Positions 8,103 to 17,260 of a DNA stretch of 50,967 nt are shown piece by piece. The translations under genes were made by a program, and so were the position numbers. The stretch's first letter is position 1. Each line of letters starts with the position of its first letter. The notes beneath the pieces were generated by a model. It did not search any database, was not told the origin of the DNA, and saw only the letters and a list, made by a program, of their open reading frames with translations. The DNA is from Thermoflexales bacterium (lineage in GTDB: Bacteria > Chloroflexota > Anaerolineae > B4-G1 > SLSP01): assembly GCA_007125545.1 (NCBI GenBank), contig SLDA01000240.1, positions 1 through 50,967 of the forward strand, in the 5' to 3' direction.

Positions 8103-8232
8103 TGCGAGGCAGGTTAGCGGAAACTATCCGGGAAGCGCTTTCGCGAATGGGTGGACCGGAACCACCTCCCGTCTGGTTGCAACTTAGCAGCGCCCTGTCC
8201 CTGGAGCACTGAGCGCTATCACCCGAGGTGGC

Positions 8233-8262
8233 GTCATTTGACCTGGCTGTCATTTGACAGCC
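8233..8262. terminator. Small palindrome between convergent genes
   Basis: GGCTGTCA (8245-8252) and TGACAGCC (8255-8262) form a compact stem over the stop codon of the minus-strand methyltransferase. The decamer GTCATTTGAC occurs twice, 16 bases apart (8233 and 8249). No T-run follows. It could be a weak bidirectional terminator. Nothing else is visible in the 147-base gap 8103-8249. Confidence 0.3.
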
Positions 8263-9254
8263 GTGATCGTCGGATCGATTTCCAGGGGCGCGGGGAGATC
8301 TACGACGGCGATGATGATAGGCGCCAGGTAGGCGTCGATGGCCTGAAGGGTGTCGGGACGGTCATCATCGGGTATGTGGTCAAACAGCGATGACACGAAG
8401 CTAATCCCGTCATGGCTCGGCAGGACCTGCCGGAAGCCAATCTCTGCGAGCCAGCGGGTAAGCGTGCGACCGGAAGTGTGTACTGTGGTGCTGATGCCTA
8501 CATCCAGGACCGCTGCCCGTAGGCTTTCGAGACCCGCGATCGTCACATCCTCCATGGTCAGCGCCTCTTCTTCTACGCTAAAAGCTTGAAGGACTTCTGC
8601 CGCCGGGAGAGCATAGGTGATGCCAACCTGCACGGCATACTCCTCATTAATGTGTCGATCATATAGAATCAGGCGCGTGGTATCTTCAGCGTCGCCGGAT
8701 AGCCCGACTTCCTGCTCACCGCCACCCTCATAACGGTTCAGTGACTCGTATCGCAAGCGTACTCGCCCGCCCGGTCGTAGCACACGATAGAACTCCGCTA
8801 GTGTGACCTGGGGATCCGGGCTTTGCTCCACTGAAGAAGCTGCCACGACCGCATCAAAGCTGTTGTCGTCGAACGGCAACGGATCGCCGGGCTCGACAAA
8901 GCGGAAGGTGACGTTAGTGATGTCGAGTCGCTCCGCATTAGCGCGGCAAACGGCCACTCGCTTCTGGGCACCCTCAATACCGACGACCTCACGGACCCAT
9001 GGTGCGATAATGAGTGAGGGCCAGCCGTCACCGGGACCGAAATCGAGCACACGCCCGCCCCCGCAGCGGGTGGAGGCTACAAAATCAAGTGCTGCCGCGC
9101 GATCACGCCAATGCGCACGGTTGGCGGGGTTGAAAGGTTCGTAGATGATGGGGAGCGAGTGCCCAGACTGGGACTCCATATGCTCATAGATAAGTTGCTC
9201 GGTTGTCACGGGCTTAGGATCGAGTTCCGCCGTGATCCAATCAAAGAGATTCAT
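8250..9254 (-). CDS. Class I SAM-dependent methyltransferase
   Basis: A 334-residue protein. Seen: the SAM-binding core RVLDFGPGDGWPSLIIAP (motif I, about residues 69-86), the acidic ribose residue in VVGIEGAQKRV, the post-motif PFDDNSFDAVVAASSVEQS and LRPGGRVRLRYESL. An N-terminal helical extension and a long C-terminal region of unknown role flank the core. The start is ATG 9254, supported by AAGGAGGG about 10 bases upstream; the longer open frame runs back through the preceding gene and is not needed. The first codons overlap the end of the trmH-like gene by 14 bases, so the two are co-translated. The substrate cannot be inferred. Confidence 0.78.
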   Translation of the reverse strand: MNLFDWITAELDPKPVTTEQLIYEHMESQSGHSLPIIYEPFNPANRAHWRDRAAALDFVASTRCGGGRVLDFGPGDGWPSLIIAPWVREVVGIEGAQKRVAVCRANAERLDITNVTFRFVEPGDPLPFDDNSFDAVVAASSVEQSPDPQVTLAEFYRVLRPGGRVRLRYESLNRYEGGGEQEVGLSGDAEDTTRLILYDRHINEEYAVQVGITYALPAAEVLQAFSVEEEALTMEDVTIAGLESLRAAVLDVGISTTVHTSGRTLTRWLAEIGFRQVLPSHDGISFVSSLFDHIPDDDRPDTLQAIDAYLAPIIIAVVDLPAPLEIDPTITAVK

Positions 9255-10119
9255 GCCCCCCACCCTCCTTTTCAGGTTGTATGCGGTCGAGATTGTCCGC
9301 AAGCCAGGCATACATAAGCACACCCCCAGCAATAGAAACGTTGAGCGATTCAGCTTTACCCACGAGGGGTAGCCGCGCCCATTCCTGCACCTGCTCGCGG
9401 ACATCCTCCGAGAGGCCCTGTGCCTCATTTCCGAGTACCAGGGCGACACCTCCCTCCCATAGGCCTCGGCCCCATAGAACCCCCTCGTAGGGATCCGCCG
9501 CTACAGATCGCAGCCCGGCGCCATGGAGAGACGCGAAGACCGGTCCCACACTTTCGGAGACGACAATCGGCACATTAAAAAGCGAACCCATGCTGCTGCG
9601 CACAGCCTTTGGATCGAAGGCACCGGCGGCGGGCAGCAGCGATATAACAGCGCTCGCACCCGCGGCATCCGCAGCGCGAATCAGCGTGCCAATATTCCCC
9701 GGATCGCGCAGCCGGTCGAGCACCACAACCAGTTCCCCACCCGTGAACGAAAGCGATTCGAGACGCGTATAGTGGCGCTTGTAGACGGCAACAATGCCCT
9801 GCGAGGCGCTACGCGAGGCAAGGCTATCGAGCACCTCTTCCGAGACGGGGATCAAAGCCGTATCCACATCAGACCCGCCGGATACACCGGCTCGCAGGCG
9901 GTCCATCAGTTCTTCGGCCGCGCGATTGCGGAACAGCGACTCGCAGTAGAAGACCTCGACCGGCATCATGCCCGCTTCCCAAGCCATATAGATTATCTGG
10001 AGCCCCTCCACCAGGAAGCTGTCGGTGCGGTCGCGATACTTGCGCTGCCGCAACTTGCGCGCATCGACGATGCGTCGATTGCTCGTGCTGGTGATCACGG
10101 GTAGCTCATGCGTTGTCAA
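9241..10119 (-). CDS. SpoU/TrmH-family RNA 2'-O-methyltransferase
   Basis: A 292-residue rRNA or tRNA ribose methylase. Seen: an N-terminal substrate-binding domain (RIVDARKLRQRKYRDRTDSF, the typical start of RlmB/TsnR-like proteins), then the three SPOUT motifs: VVVLDRLRDPGNIGTLIRA (motif 1), SSMGSLFNVPIV (motif 2), LVLGNEAQGLSEDV plus LPLVGKAESLNVSIAGGVL (motif 3, cofactor knot). I chose the TTG start at 10119 because AGGAGGAGG stands just upstream and the conserved domain begins about a dozen codons later; a longer ATG-started frame (10227) would run through that ribosome site. It methylates RNA in the cytoplasm; the exact nucleotide is unknown. Confidence 0.88.
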   Translation of the reverse strand: MTTHELPVITSTSNRRIVDARKLRQRKYRDRTDSFLVEGLQIIYMAWEAGMMPVEVFYCESLFRNRAAEELMDRLRAGVSGGSDVDTALIPVSEEVLDSLASRSASQGIVAVYKRHYTRLESLSFTGGELVVVLDRLRDPGNIGTLIRAADAAGASAVISLLPAAGAFDPKAVRSSMGSLFNVPIVVSESVGPVFASLHGAGLRSVAADPYEGVLWGRGLWEGGVALVLGNEAQGLSEDVREQVQEWARLPLVGKAESLNVSIAGGVLMYAWLADNLDRIQPEKEGGGHESL

Positions 10120-10297
10120 GATCTTCCTCCTCCTGTCGTACCCACCCTGCCCCAAGGATACACCCGGTTGCCTCAGCCGAAAACCGCCTCGTGGCAAATG
10201 AAGGGGGTCAGTCTCAATTGGAAGCATTTCAAGGCGAGCCCATAGCTGCGCGCGACTGACAAGCAGCTTCTGCCTTGTCGTCCTGCCAACGGTTGCT

Positions 10298-10325
10298 TTG
10301 ACGTCACATCATCTTCAGCTATACT
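10298..10325 (+). promoter_or_regulatory. Promoter of the phosphofructokinase gene
   Basis: TTGACG (10298-10303), 16 bases, TATACT (10320-10325). Predicted start of transcription is near 10332, giving a leader of about 85 bases. The rest of the 297-base divergent gap (10120-10416) shows no gene. Confidence 0.7.
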
Positions 10326-10416
10326 GGATCGTGGTTTGGCCTATTCACAGCGGAAGGGCCCACCTAAACAAGTACAATGCAGGTATTCACCTCAATATGC
10401 AAATGGGAGAGTCAGC

Positions 10417-11706
10417 ATGGGCATAGTTTATGAATCCAGACACGGAAAGCTGGGCATTCTCGTTGGTGGAGGACCGGCACCGGGCATTAACGGCGTCATC
10501 CACGCCGCCACAATTGAAGCGCTGAACAACGGCATGGAGGTCATTGGCATTCGCCAGGGCTTCCAGCATTTAATGGAGGGCAAGGTCGTCGGCCAAAAGC
10601 TGACCTTTGATGACGTTACGCGCATCTACAGCCGCGGCGGCTCTATCCTCTATACCTCCCGCGCCAACCCGACGAAGGACGATGCCCTTTTGCGCAAGTG
10701 CGGTGAGGCGCTCATCGAAGCCGGCATCAGCTCGCTGCTTGCCATCGGTGGTGATGACACGGCTTATTCGGCCTACCGCGTTGCCCGCTATGCTGACGAA
10801 AACCTGGGTGTCCGCATCCGCACAGCACACGCCCCCAAGACCATCGATAACGACCTCCCACTTCCCTATGAGATCCCCACCTTCGGTTTCGAGACCGCGC
10901 GCGATTTGGGCGCTCGCATCGTCCTCAACTTGATGGAGGATGCATTAACGACGCAGCGTTGGTACCTGGTTATCGCGATGGGCCGCAAGGCCGGACATTT
11001 GGCACTCGGGATTGGGCGCAGCTCCGGCGCCACCGTGACGCTGATCCCCGAAGAGTGGCGGGGTCGCAAGATCCGATTGCAGGAGGTCGTGGACGTGCTG
11101 GCAACCTCGATCCTGCGCCGTCGCGCAGAGGGGCGACACTATGGGCTCGCCGTGGTCGCCGAAGGTGTTATCGAGCGTATGGAAATTGAGGACCTAGATC
11201 AGCTCAAGGAAGCCGAGCGCGATGAGCACGGGCATGTTCGCCTCGCCGAGATCAACTTCGGAGACGTGTTACGAAATGCGGTTCGTGGCGAGATGAGGAA
11301 ATTGGGGCTGGATATGCGGATGGTAAGCCAGAACGTGGGCTACGAGCTGCGCTGCGCCGACCCCAGCCCGCTCGATATCGACTACACCCGCGCCATTGGG
11401 CAGGCTGCAACAGAGTTCCTGATGGGAGGCGGCAGCCACGCCACGATCACCATTCAACAGGGCAAGGTTGTGCCCATTCCATTTGCTGACATGATGGATC
11501 CGGAGACCGGACGCACGGAGGTGCGGATGGTGGATGTGGACTCAGCACAGTACCATTCTGCGACCAAGCTGATGGTCAGGCTTAAGGAAGAGAACGCTGA
11601 CGATGATATCCTGATCTCACGGATGGCAGGGCTGACTAACCTGACGCCGGAGCAGTTTAGGGCGCGCTTCGGCTACCTGATGGGAGCCGGAGAGCGGCCG
11701 TTCTAG
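10417..11706 (+). CDS. pfp: 6-phosphofructokinase family, PPi-type signature
   Basis: A 429-residue phosphofructokinase that phosphorylates fructose 6-phosphate in glycolysis. Seen: GGGPAPGINGVI (residues 17-28), GGDDT (111-115), PKTIDND (140-146), MGRKAGHLALG and EGV in the substrate region. In this family Asp at the second position of GGD-D and Lys before TIDND mark pyrophosphate as phosphoryl donor; ATP enzymes have Gly at both places. Asp114 and Lys141 are both present, so diphosphate:fructose-6-phosphate phosphotransferase is the best call. The start is ATG 10417, with GGGAGA six bases upstream and the conserved domain following; an earlier in-frame ATG at 10336 lies almost at the predicted transcription start and is unlikely. 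Confidence 0.88.
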   Translation: MGIVYESRHGKLGILVGGGPAPGINGVIHAATIEALNNGMEVIGIRQGFQHLMEGKVVGQKLTFDDVTRIYSRGGSILYTSRANPTKDDALLRKCGEALIEAGISSLLAIGGDDTAYSAYRVARYADENLGVRIRTAHAPKTIDNDLPLPYEIPTFGFETARDLGARIVLNLMEDALTTQRWYLVIAMGRKAGHLALGIGRSSGATVTLIPEEWRGRKIRLQEVVDVLATSILRRRAEGRHYGLAVVAEGVIERMEIEDLDQLKEAERDEHGHVRLAEINFGDVLRNAVRGEMRKLGLDMRMVSQNVGYELRCADPSPLDIDYTRAIGQAATEFLMGGGSHATITIQQGKVVPIPFADMMDPETGRTEVRMVDVDSAQYHSATKLMVRLKEENADDDILISRMAGLTNLTPEQFRARFGYLMGAGERPF

Positions 11707-11740
11707 CCCCAGCCATAAACGGCAGATAAGAGCTCCAGTA

Positions 11741-11778
11741 AGACCCTTAGGATTTGGCGAAATCCTAAGGGTCTGTTG
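11741..11778. terminator. Strong bidirectional terminator between convergent genes
   Basis: A perfect 15-bp stem (11741-11755 with 11760-11774) closed by a 4-base loop is followed on the plus strand by GTTGTTTT. The stop codon of the minus-strand gene (11765-11767) lies within the stem, so both neighbours end in the same hairpin. Confidence 0.9.
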
Positions 11779-13279
11779 TTTTGCCGAGAAAGACGGGGGC
11801 AAGCATCTGCTCGACGGGTGCGTAGCGATCGGAGAGTGTAACCGGGCGGGACTCTTCCAGCAGCTCCGCGACGACTTCAGAGGAAAGAACGCTGGAAGCG
11901 AAACGAGAATCGGGCGCGAACGCATTGATATCTACAGGAATGTTGCCGGCGACGATGACGTAAGTATCACGCGAGACGCTCCGCCACTGACTCGTATTGG
12001 GCACCACGTAAACATAGTCGAAGGTCTGAGCCAGGGTCCGAACGTAGGCGGTCAGGAAACGGAGCAATGCGCCGTCAATGATGTTGACCACATAGATGCC
12101 GTCATCGTCCAACCAGGCGCGCACACGCTCGTTAAACTCTCGCGTCGTCAGGTGGTAGGGAACGGAGAAATCATTGAAGGCATCCCCGAAAATAATAGCG
12201 TAAGACTCGGTCACCGGCCGTTCCAGAAACATCCGCGCATCCTCATTGTAGCTCGTAATACGGGTCTCCCGCGATAGTCCCAGCAGCTCGTAGGCCACCT
12301 CGGTTACGCCAGGATCAATTTCCACCACGTCGATCTCGCTCCCGGGGTACACCGCTTCCATATAACGAGGGAAAGTGTACCCGCCGCCGCCGATGAAGAA
12401 GGCGCGCATATCAGGACGCCCCTCCGCCTGATATGCGGTCAGCTCGGCGTAGGTCTGCTCGTAGCCATATACAAGATGCGTTGGGTCCTCCAGCGAGCTA
12501 TAGCTGTGGACGAGACGATCGAGGACAAGCTTGCGGACGGGCCGGCCATCGCGTTCATCGTCCTGGACCTTGATGCAGAAATAGTTGGTTTCATAGAGGC
12601 AGGGACTGGCAGTCAGGCCACTGGAGGTCACCGCGAGGGCAAGAAGGATGATGGCGCCCAAACTCACCGCACTTGCCACGCTACGCTCAGAGAAGAGGAA
12701 GAGCGCGCCCATCAAGAGCAGAATTAGCGCCACCCCCAGTACCACGGTGTGTGTGCCCAACCAAGAGATCAACCAGAAGCCCGTCACGAAGGTACCCAGA
12801 ATACTGCCTGCCGTGCCCGCTGCTGAGATGCGCCCGACGGTGCGCCCCGCCTCACCCAGGTTACGCAGCGCCAGCTTGACGACCAGGGGCGAGATGGCGC
12901 CGAGGATGGTCGCGGGCAGAAAGAAAAGGGCCGTAATCAGCAAGAGAATCTCTGCCATCATCGACCACTGCACGAGATTGAGCACGTTGAGCGTGTTGAT
13001 GCTCAGGACTGCCATCGAGGCGATGCCTGCGAGCAAATAGAGGCACCCAAGCAGCCGTAATGAGGCGTAGCGATCCGCCAGGCGCCCTCCCAGATAGTTG
13101 CCCAGGCTCATACCTGCCAACACGACGCCGATCACACTCGTCCACGTGTAGAGCGAGACGCCGACGGTCGGAGCGATGATCCGCCCGGCAACCAGTTCGA
13201 GGGTCATAATGCACGCATTCGAAACAAATACAACGAGACCAGGTCGCCAGTACCAGGGGAATTGCGGTCTTTCGCTCAT
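11765..13279 (-). CDS. Membrane protein fused to a spermidine-synthase-like domain
   Basis: A 504-residue protein of the fused MFS/spermidine synthase type. Seen: an N-terminal membrane half with about seven hydrophobic helices (LVVFVSNACIMTLELVAGR, then LGNYLGGRLADR, a transporter-like loop), followed from about residue 290 by a soluble SpeE-like Rossmann domain with FIGGGGYTFPRYMEAV and VDVVEIDPGVTEVAYE-like SAM/aminopropyl-donor motifs. True spermidine synthases use decarboxylated SAM; membrane-fused versions have no proven reaction in most cases. Three ATGs occur in a row at the start. The last (13279) is chosen because GGAG lies six bases before it; the frame remains open further upstream without a ribosome site. 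The gene is the last of a run SRPBCC - ADH - xylB and ends in a strong terminator. Confidence 0.82.
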   Translation of the reverse strand: MSERPQFPWYWRPGLVVFVSNACIMTLELVAGRIIAPTVGVSLYTWTSVIGVVLAGMSLGNYLGGRLADRYASLRLLGCLYLLAGIASMAVLSINTLNVLNLVQWSMMAEILLLITALFFLPATILGAISPLVVKLALRNLGEAGRTVGRISAAGTAGSILGTFVTGFWLISWLGTHTVVLGVALILLLMGALFLFSERSVASAVSLGAIILLALAVTSSGLTASPCLYETNYFCIKVQDDERDGRPVRKLVLDRLVHSYSSLEDPTHLVYGYEQTYAELTAYQAEGRPDMRAFFIGGGGYTFPRYMEAVYPGSEIDVVEIDPGVTEVAYELLGLSRETRITSYNEDARMFLERPVTESYAIIFGDAFNDFSVPYHLTTREFNERVRAWLDDDGIYVVNIIDGALLRFLTAYVRTLAQTFDYVYVVPNTSQWRSVSRDTYVIVAGNIPVDINAFAPDSRFASSVLSSEVVAELLEESRPVTLSDRYAPVEQMLAPVFLGKTTDP

Positions 13280-13356
13280 CATCATCTCCAATGCAGTCGC
13301 ACATCCCGGCGGGTCGGGCTTCAGGCCCCGTTGCAGATATGCACACACCTGGGGCG

Positions 13357-14883
13357 TCAGATATATGATTTTGCCAATTGATGATCGATATGCACCAAGG
13401 CTCCATACAGATCGGCGAAGAGAGCGGCTTGGCTCGCGTAGATTCTAGCACGAACCGGATCCGGCTCAACCACGTATTCGTGGTGCTGGACCACGCGGGC
13501 GATGGCGTCGGCGGCGTCCGTGTAGATTTCGGTTCCGATGCCTGCCAACATCGCAGCGCCCGTAGCAGCAGCCTCCAGCGTACGGGTACGGTGAATCGGG
13601 AGACTGTAAATATCTGCTTGAAGTTGCAACCAGAGAGGATGCTGGGTCGCACCACCCGACGCGACAACCGTCTCTACCGGGATGCCCAAACTACGCACCA
13701 GGTCTAAGCCTTGACGCATCCCGAACACTACGCCCTCCATCACGGCGCGAATTAGGTGCGCGCGCGTGTGACGAATGGTCAATCCGACGAAACTGCCGCG
13801 CGCTGCAGGATCCATATGCGGCGTACGTTCGCCGGCAAGATAGGGCTGGAAGAGAAGACCCTCGCTTCCCGCCGGTACTGCAGCGGCGGCATCCGCCAAC
13901 TCGGCGTAGGGGGTGCCATCCAGCACCTGATCGCGAAGCCAACGCAGTGAAAGGCCTGCCGCAAGCATCGCCGTCTCGACGTGCCAGCGGTCCGGCAGGA
14001 CGTGGCAGAAGCTGTGCATGCGCAAGCCCGACGCATCCGGTCCAGGCCAATCGACAACCGCACGTTCCGTAGGAGCGAAGAGCTGCCCGCCCGTCCCGAG
14101 GGTCGAAGAGAGAACGCCGGGGGCCACCACACCATTGCCCAGCGCCTGCAAAGCCTGATCACTCCCACCGAAGATGATCGGAGTGCCGGCGGCAAGCCCC
14201 ATCTCGGCTGCTATATCGGGCAGTAAGCCCCCGGCAATATCTGCCGAAGGATATACCGGCGGTAACAGGTCGGGGTCCAAACCAAGTGCCCGTATCAGAG
14301 GTTGACTCCAAGCGCGAGCCGCCGGATCGAAGAGCCCCGTCGAGGCGGCGTCACTCGGCTCAGTCCCGATCTCACCTGTTAGCCGATAGCGCACATAGTC
14401 CTTGGGCAGCAGCAGCCAGCGGGTGGCTGCCGCGAGTTCGGGCATGTGAGACCGCAACCACAGCCATGTCGGCAGCATAAAACCGGTCGCCAATGGATTA
14501 CCGGTCCACGCCGCGAGCTGCTCACGACCCAGGGTTTGGGTGACGGTGGCAACCTCGGCGCTACTGCGCTGATCGGCCCAGATAATGGCAGGACGAAGGG
14601 GTTCGCCTGCCGCATTCAAGCAGACAGTACCATGCATCTGGCCCGAAAGCGCGATGCCCTGCACGGCGGCGGGATCGATGCCGGCACGTTCTCCAGCCTC
14701 GCGCACGGTAGCCACTACGGCAGTAAGCCATTGGGCGGAGTTCTGCTCCGCCCAACCGGGCCGCGGTGTGTCAACCGGATACTCGCGCGCCGCGACAGCG
14801 CGCAACTCACCGCTTGCCGTGAGCACAACAGCCTTTGTACTGGACGTACCGACATCGGCACCAATCAGAATCGGGTCATTCAT
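13357..14883 (-). CDS. xylB: Xylulokinase (FGGY carbohydrate kinase)
   Basis: A 508-residue sugar kinase of the FGGY family that phosphorylates D-xylulose to xylulose 5-phosphate for the pentose phosphate pathway. Seen: N-terminal phosphate-binding DVGTSSTKAVV (residues 10-20); ALSGQMHGTV, the xylulokinase-type substrate motif; WADQRSS; the central EPSDAASTGLFD; the adenosine region SSTLGTGGQLF; and the C-terminal VVASGGATQHPLW. Length is normal. The ATG has GGGGAGG seven bases upstream. It sits 66 bases after an alcohol/polyol dehydrogenase gene, so the pair could oxidise a sugar alcohol to a ketose and phosphorylate it. Related FGGY kinases act on other ketoses, so exact sugar is inferred. 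Confidence 0.88.
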   Translation of the reverse strand: MNDPILIGADVGTSSTKAVVLTASGELRAVAAREYPVDTPRPGWAEQNSAQWLTAVVATVREAGERAGIDPAAVQGIALSGQMHGTVCLNAAGEPLRPAIIWADQRSSAEVATVTQTLGREQLAAWTGNPLATGFMLPTWLWLRSHMPELAAATRWLLLPKDYVRYRLTGEIGTEPSDAASTGLFDPAARAWSQPLIRALGLDPDLLPPVYPSADIAGGLLPDIAAEMGLAAGTPIIFGGSDQALQALGNGVVAPGVLSSTLGTGGQLFAPTERAVVDWPGPDASGLRMHSFCHVLPDRWHVETAMLAAGLSLRWLRDQVLDGTPYAELADAAAAVPAGSEGLLFQPYLAGERTPHMDPAARGSFVGLTIRHTRAHLIRAVMEGVVFGMRQGLDLVRSLGIPVETVVASGGATQHPLWLQLQADIYSLPIHRTRTLEAAATGAAMLAGIGTEIYTDAADAIARVVQHHEYVVEPDPVRARIYASQAALFADLYGALVHIDHQLAKSYI

Positions 14884-14949
14884 TGTACAACCTCCCCCTC
14901 AATCTGAGTGAGATTATACAATGACAGCAAAGGGAAACTACAAGCTTCG

Positions 14950-16140
14950 CTAGGAACTGGCCCAGTACGCCGCTGGTTGCAGTACCACCTTCACGCAGCC
15001 ATCTTCCTTGTGCTTGAACATCTCATACGCCTGTGCGGCATCCTCCAAACTCATACGATGCGTGATGATAAACGCGGGATTGAGCCGGCCTTGCTGAATG
15101 TGCTCCAGAAGCGGGCGGAGATACTTGTGCACATGCGTTTGTCCCATCTTGAAAGTAAGGGCCTTGTTGAACGCCGCACCCATAGGGACCTTGTCGATCA
15201 CGCCCCCATACACACCCGCAAGCGAGAGGACGCCGCCCTTACGACAAGCCTGGATGGCCTCACGCAGCGCATGAGGTCTTCCCGTCTCAAGGCGCACAGC
15301 TTGTTTCACCTTATCATAGAGGCCCTCAAGACCACCGTGGCTGGCCTCCATACCTGCGGCATCGATGCAGGCATCAGGTCCCCGTCCGCCGGTAAGTTCC
15401 TTGAGCGAGGCTACCACGCTAGTTGCTTCATAGTCCAGCGTCTCAGCGCCTGCGTGTTCGCGGGCCATAGCCAGTCGTTCGGGTACAGTATCGATGCCTA
15501 TCACACGTTCAGCACCCAGGAGATAGGCACTGAGGATAGCGAACTGCCCGACTGGGCCACACCCCCAAACCGCGACCGTATCACCCGCCTTGATAGCGCA
15601 GTTTTCGGCAGCCATATATCCGGTGGGGAGCGTGTCGGTTAGAAAGATGGCCTGCTCGTCGACGACGTCCTCGGGTACCTTCATAGGGCCCACATCAGCG
15701 AAGGGAACGCGCACATATTCAGCCTGCCCGCCGGCGTAGCCGCCCATTAGGTGAGAGTAGCCATAGATCCCGGCGGGACTGTAACCATAAACAGCTTCAG
15801 CCATCCAAGCTTTTGGATTGGAGTTGTCACAGAGCGACCACATCTCGTGCCGGCAGAAGTAGCATTGGCCACACGCGATTGGAAACGGGACAACCACGCG
15901 ATCTCCAATCTCGAGATTCTGCACCTCACCGCCTACTTCGACAACCCGGCCCATAAACTCGTGGCCCAGAATGTCGCCAGGAAGCATGCTTGGAACGTAT
16001 CCATCATAGAGGTGCAGGTCGGAGCCACAGATGGACGTGAGGGTCACCTGGATGATAGCATCACGGGGATTTAGAATGCGCGGCTGCGGGACCGTTTCGA
16101 CCCGCACATCGTGAACACCGTGCCAGCATACTGCTCTCAT
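14950..16140 (-). CDS. Zinc-dependent medium-chain alcohol dehydrogenase
   Basis: A 396-residue NAD(P)-dependent dehydrogenase of the zinc MDR superfamily, in the formaldehyde/threonine dehydrogenase-like branch. Seen: catalytic-zinc ligands in [12 protein letters not shown] and GHEFMG; structural-zinc cysteines in [16 protein letters not shown]; the nucleotide-binding [11 protein letters not shown]; and a long inserted loop after the structural zinc typical of glutathione-independent aldehyde-dismutating types. AGGAG lies nine bases before the ATG. It follows an SRPBCC gene by 41 bases and precedes xylB. With xylB downstream the substrate may be a polyol, while the SRPBCC-ADH pairing is common for formaldehyde-type enzymes; the two readings cannot be separated here. 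Confidence 0.87.
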   Translation of the reverse strand: MRAVCWHGVHDVRVETVPQPRILNPRDAIIQVTLTSICGSDLHLYDGYVPSMLPGDILGHEFMGRVVEVGGEVQNLEIGDRVVVPFPIACGQCYFCRHEMWSLCDNSNPKAWMAEAVYGYSPAGIYGYSHLMGGYAGGQAEYVRVPFADVGPMKVPEDVVDEQAIFLTDTLPTGYMAAENCAIKAGDTVAVWGCGPVGQFAILSAYLLGAERVIGIDTVPERLAMAREHAGAETLDYEATSVVASLKELTGGRGPDACIDAAGMEASHGGLEGLYDKVKQAVRLETGRPHALREAIQACRKGGVLSLAGVYGGVIDKVPMGAAFNKALTFKMGQTHVHKYLRPLLEHIQQGRLNPAFIITHRMSLEDAAQAYEMFKHKEDGCVKVVLQPAAYWASS

Positions 16141-16181
16141 AGTTCACCGCTCCTTTTTTGGGTCAGATAGGAAATTCTGAG

Positions 16182-16922
16182 CTACCAGCACTCGACCTCG
16201 ACATCACTCCGGCCCGAACTCTGTCCCTCCACTGTAGCAATCTCGCCCGTTTCGAGCAGTTGTTTGGCGTGGCGCAGATACTGCTTGACGCGTTTAGCCG
16301 CGATAGAGTCAAACAATCCGGCGACCGCAGCACCGACAGCACCCCCAGGTGGATATACCTCAAACCGCAGTCTGGTCTCGACACCGCGTTCGCCGGGTGC
16401 AGGTGTGAAGGTAACAGACGCGTGGCTATCGATATCTGCATCGGGCGCCACTCGCCACACAATTCGCTCACCGGGCCGGTCCTCCACAATATCCTCATGC
16501 CATACGACCTCAGCGCCAGGAATGGGTTCGGCGATCCAACGGAACCAGCCCTCACCTTGCACCTCTACGGATTCCACAGAGTCCATAAGACGGACCAAGT
16601 TCTCGGGATTCCGGAAGAACGTGTACACTTCGTCGGCGGACTTGTTGATCGTGATCGTCTCCTCAACAACCATGGGCTGTTCAGCCGGAGACATCACCAG
16701 ACTTAATCCTTCACGCACGGGGGCATGCCCGGTTGCACTGCGATAGATCGCGTAGCCGCCGACAGCCGCTGTCGCAAGCCCCAACAAGGATCGGCGAGAG
16801 AGGCCGTACCACGCGAGTGCACCTCCGCCCACAATCGTCAACAAGCGCTCCCCAACGGTTACATCTAGATCCGACCGATCCTGACTTTCGGTGTAGCCAT
16901 TTATGTTCGCTACGTCTGACAT
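16182..16922 (-). CDS. SRPBCC-domain membrane-associated protein
   Basis: A 246-residue protein. Seen: an N-terminal hydrophobic part (about residues 25-62, two short helices with LTIVGGGALAWYGL and LLGLATAAVGGYAIY, resembling the YgaP-like membrane domain), then a START/SRPBCC fold beginning VEETITINKSADEVYTFFRN and ending in an amphipathic helix (AAKRVKQYLRHAKQLLE). SRPBCC folds bind hydrophobic ligands, and this sub-group is annotated as cyclase/dehydrase; no enzyme activity is implied. GGGAGG sits six bases before the ATG. It is the first gene of a run leading to the dehydrogenase, xylulokinase and spermidine-synthase-like genes. Confidence 0.8.
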   Translation of the reverse strand: MSDVANINGYTESQDRSDLDVTVGERLLTIVGGGALAWYGLSRRSLLGLATAAVGGYAIYRSATGHAPVREGLSLVMSPAEQPMVVEETITINKSADEVYTFFRNPENLVRLMDSVESVEVQGEGWFRWIAEPIPGAEVVWHEDIVEDRPGERIVWRVAPDADIDSHASVTFTPAPGERGVETRLRFEVYPPGGAVGAAVAGLFDSIAAKRVKQYLRHAKQLLETGEIATVEGQSSGRSDVEVECW

Positions 16923-16959
16923 CTCTTACCTCCCTTATTTGTGGGTGTCCACCATCATC

Positions 16960-16971
16960 GAGCCATGGCTC
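16960..16971. promoter_or_regulatory. 12-bp palindrome upstream of the SRPBCC gene
   Basis: GAGCCATGGCTC is a perfect 12-bp palindrome, 37 bases before the SRPBCC start codon, in the gap that it shares with the divergent gltX promoter. It may be an operator or chance. I could not find a confident -10/-35 pair for the SRPBCC gene. Confidence 0.25.
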
Positions 16972-17063
16972 CTTCTAGCGAGTCTAGTAAGGCCCATGTT
17001 GGCAGCGGGTGGAATGAGATGGAGAGCGTTACCATCGCATTGGTAGAATTAGACACACTGACG

Positions 17064-17091
17064 TTGACATTTTCCCGATCCTTGTTACATT
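17064..17091 (+). promoter_or_regulatory. Promoter of the gltX leader
   Basis: A perfect TTGACA (17064-17069), 16 bases, then TACATT (17086-17091) preceded by TGT, an extended -10. Transcription should start near 17098, about 190 bases before gltX. Confidence 0.75.
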
Positions 17092-17097
17092 TTGACT

Positions 17098-17260
17098 ATC
17101 AAGGCAAACGGAAGAACAGGTATTGATGAGATCAACAGTAGTGTTCGAGCAAGAGCAGCAGCCCATCCCTCGCAACCCGCGGGACGGTTGATGCTACCTG
17201 TTTAGCTCACAATCCGAGTCCAAGCAGCCGGCTCCCGCAAGGGGCCGGTTTTTTTGTTTT
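17098..17260 (+). ncRNA. Structured leader or small RNA before gltX, possible attenuator
   Basis: The transcript from the promoter at 17064-17091 passes through paired elements and ends in a strong terminator before gltX. Seen: AACAGGTA (17115-17122) pairs perfectly with 17195-17202, and inside it ATCAAC pairs with GTTGAT. A competing pairing exists: GCGGGACGG (17179-17187) can pair with 17228-17230 plus 17233-17238, which is the left arm and loop of the terminator, so it could act as an antiterminator. I see no T-box consensus (AGGGTGGnACCGCG) and no obvious leader peptide rich in Glu codons. It may be an attenuation leader or a free-standing RNA of about 160 bases. Confidence 0.5.
17228..17260 (+). 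terminator. Intrinsic terminator inside the gltX leader
   Basis: CCGGCTCC (17228-17235) pairs with GGGGCCGG (17241-17248) across CGCAA, with one G-U pair, followed by seven T, G and four T. It is a textbook intrinsic terminator placed between the promoter and the gltX start at 17289. Confidence 0.85.

Noticed and set aside
10336-10416. N-terminal extension of 27 residues on the phosphofructokinase
   Set aside because: It would start almost at the predicted transcription start and has no ribosome site, whereas ATG 10417 has GGGAGA and begins the family domain.
17098-17260. T-box riboswitch before gltX
   Set aside because: The conserved T-box sequence and specifier-stem features are not visible, although a terminator and an alternative pairing exist.
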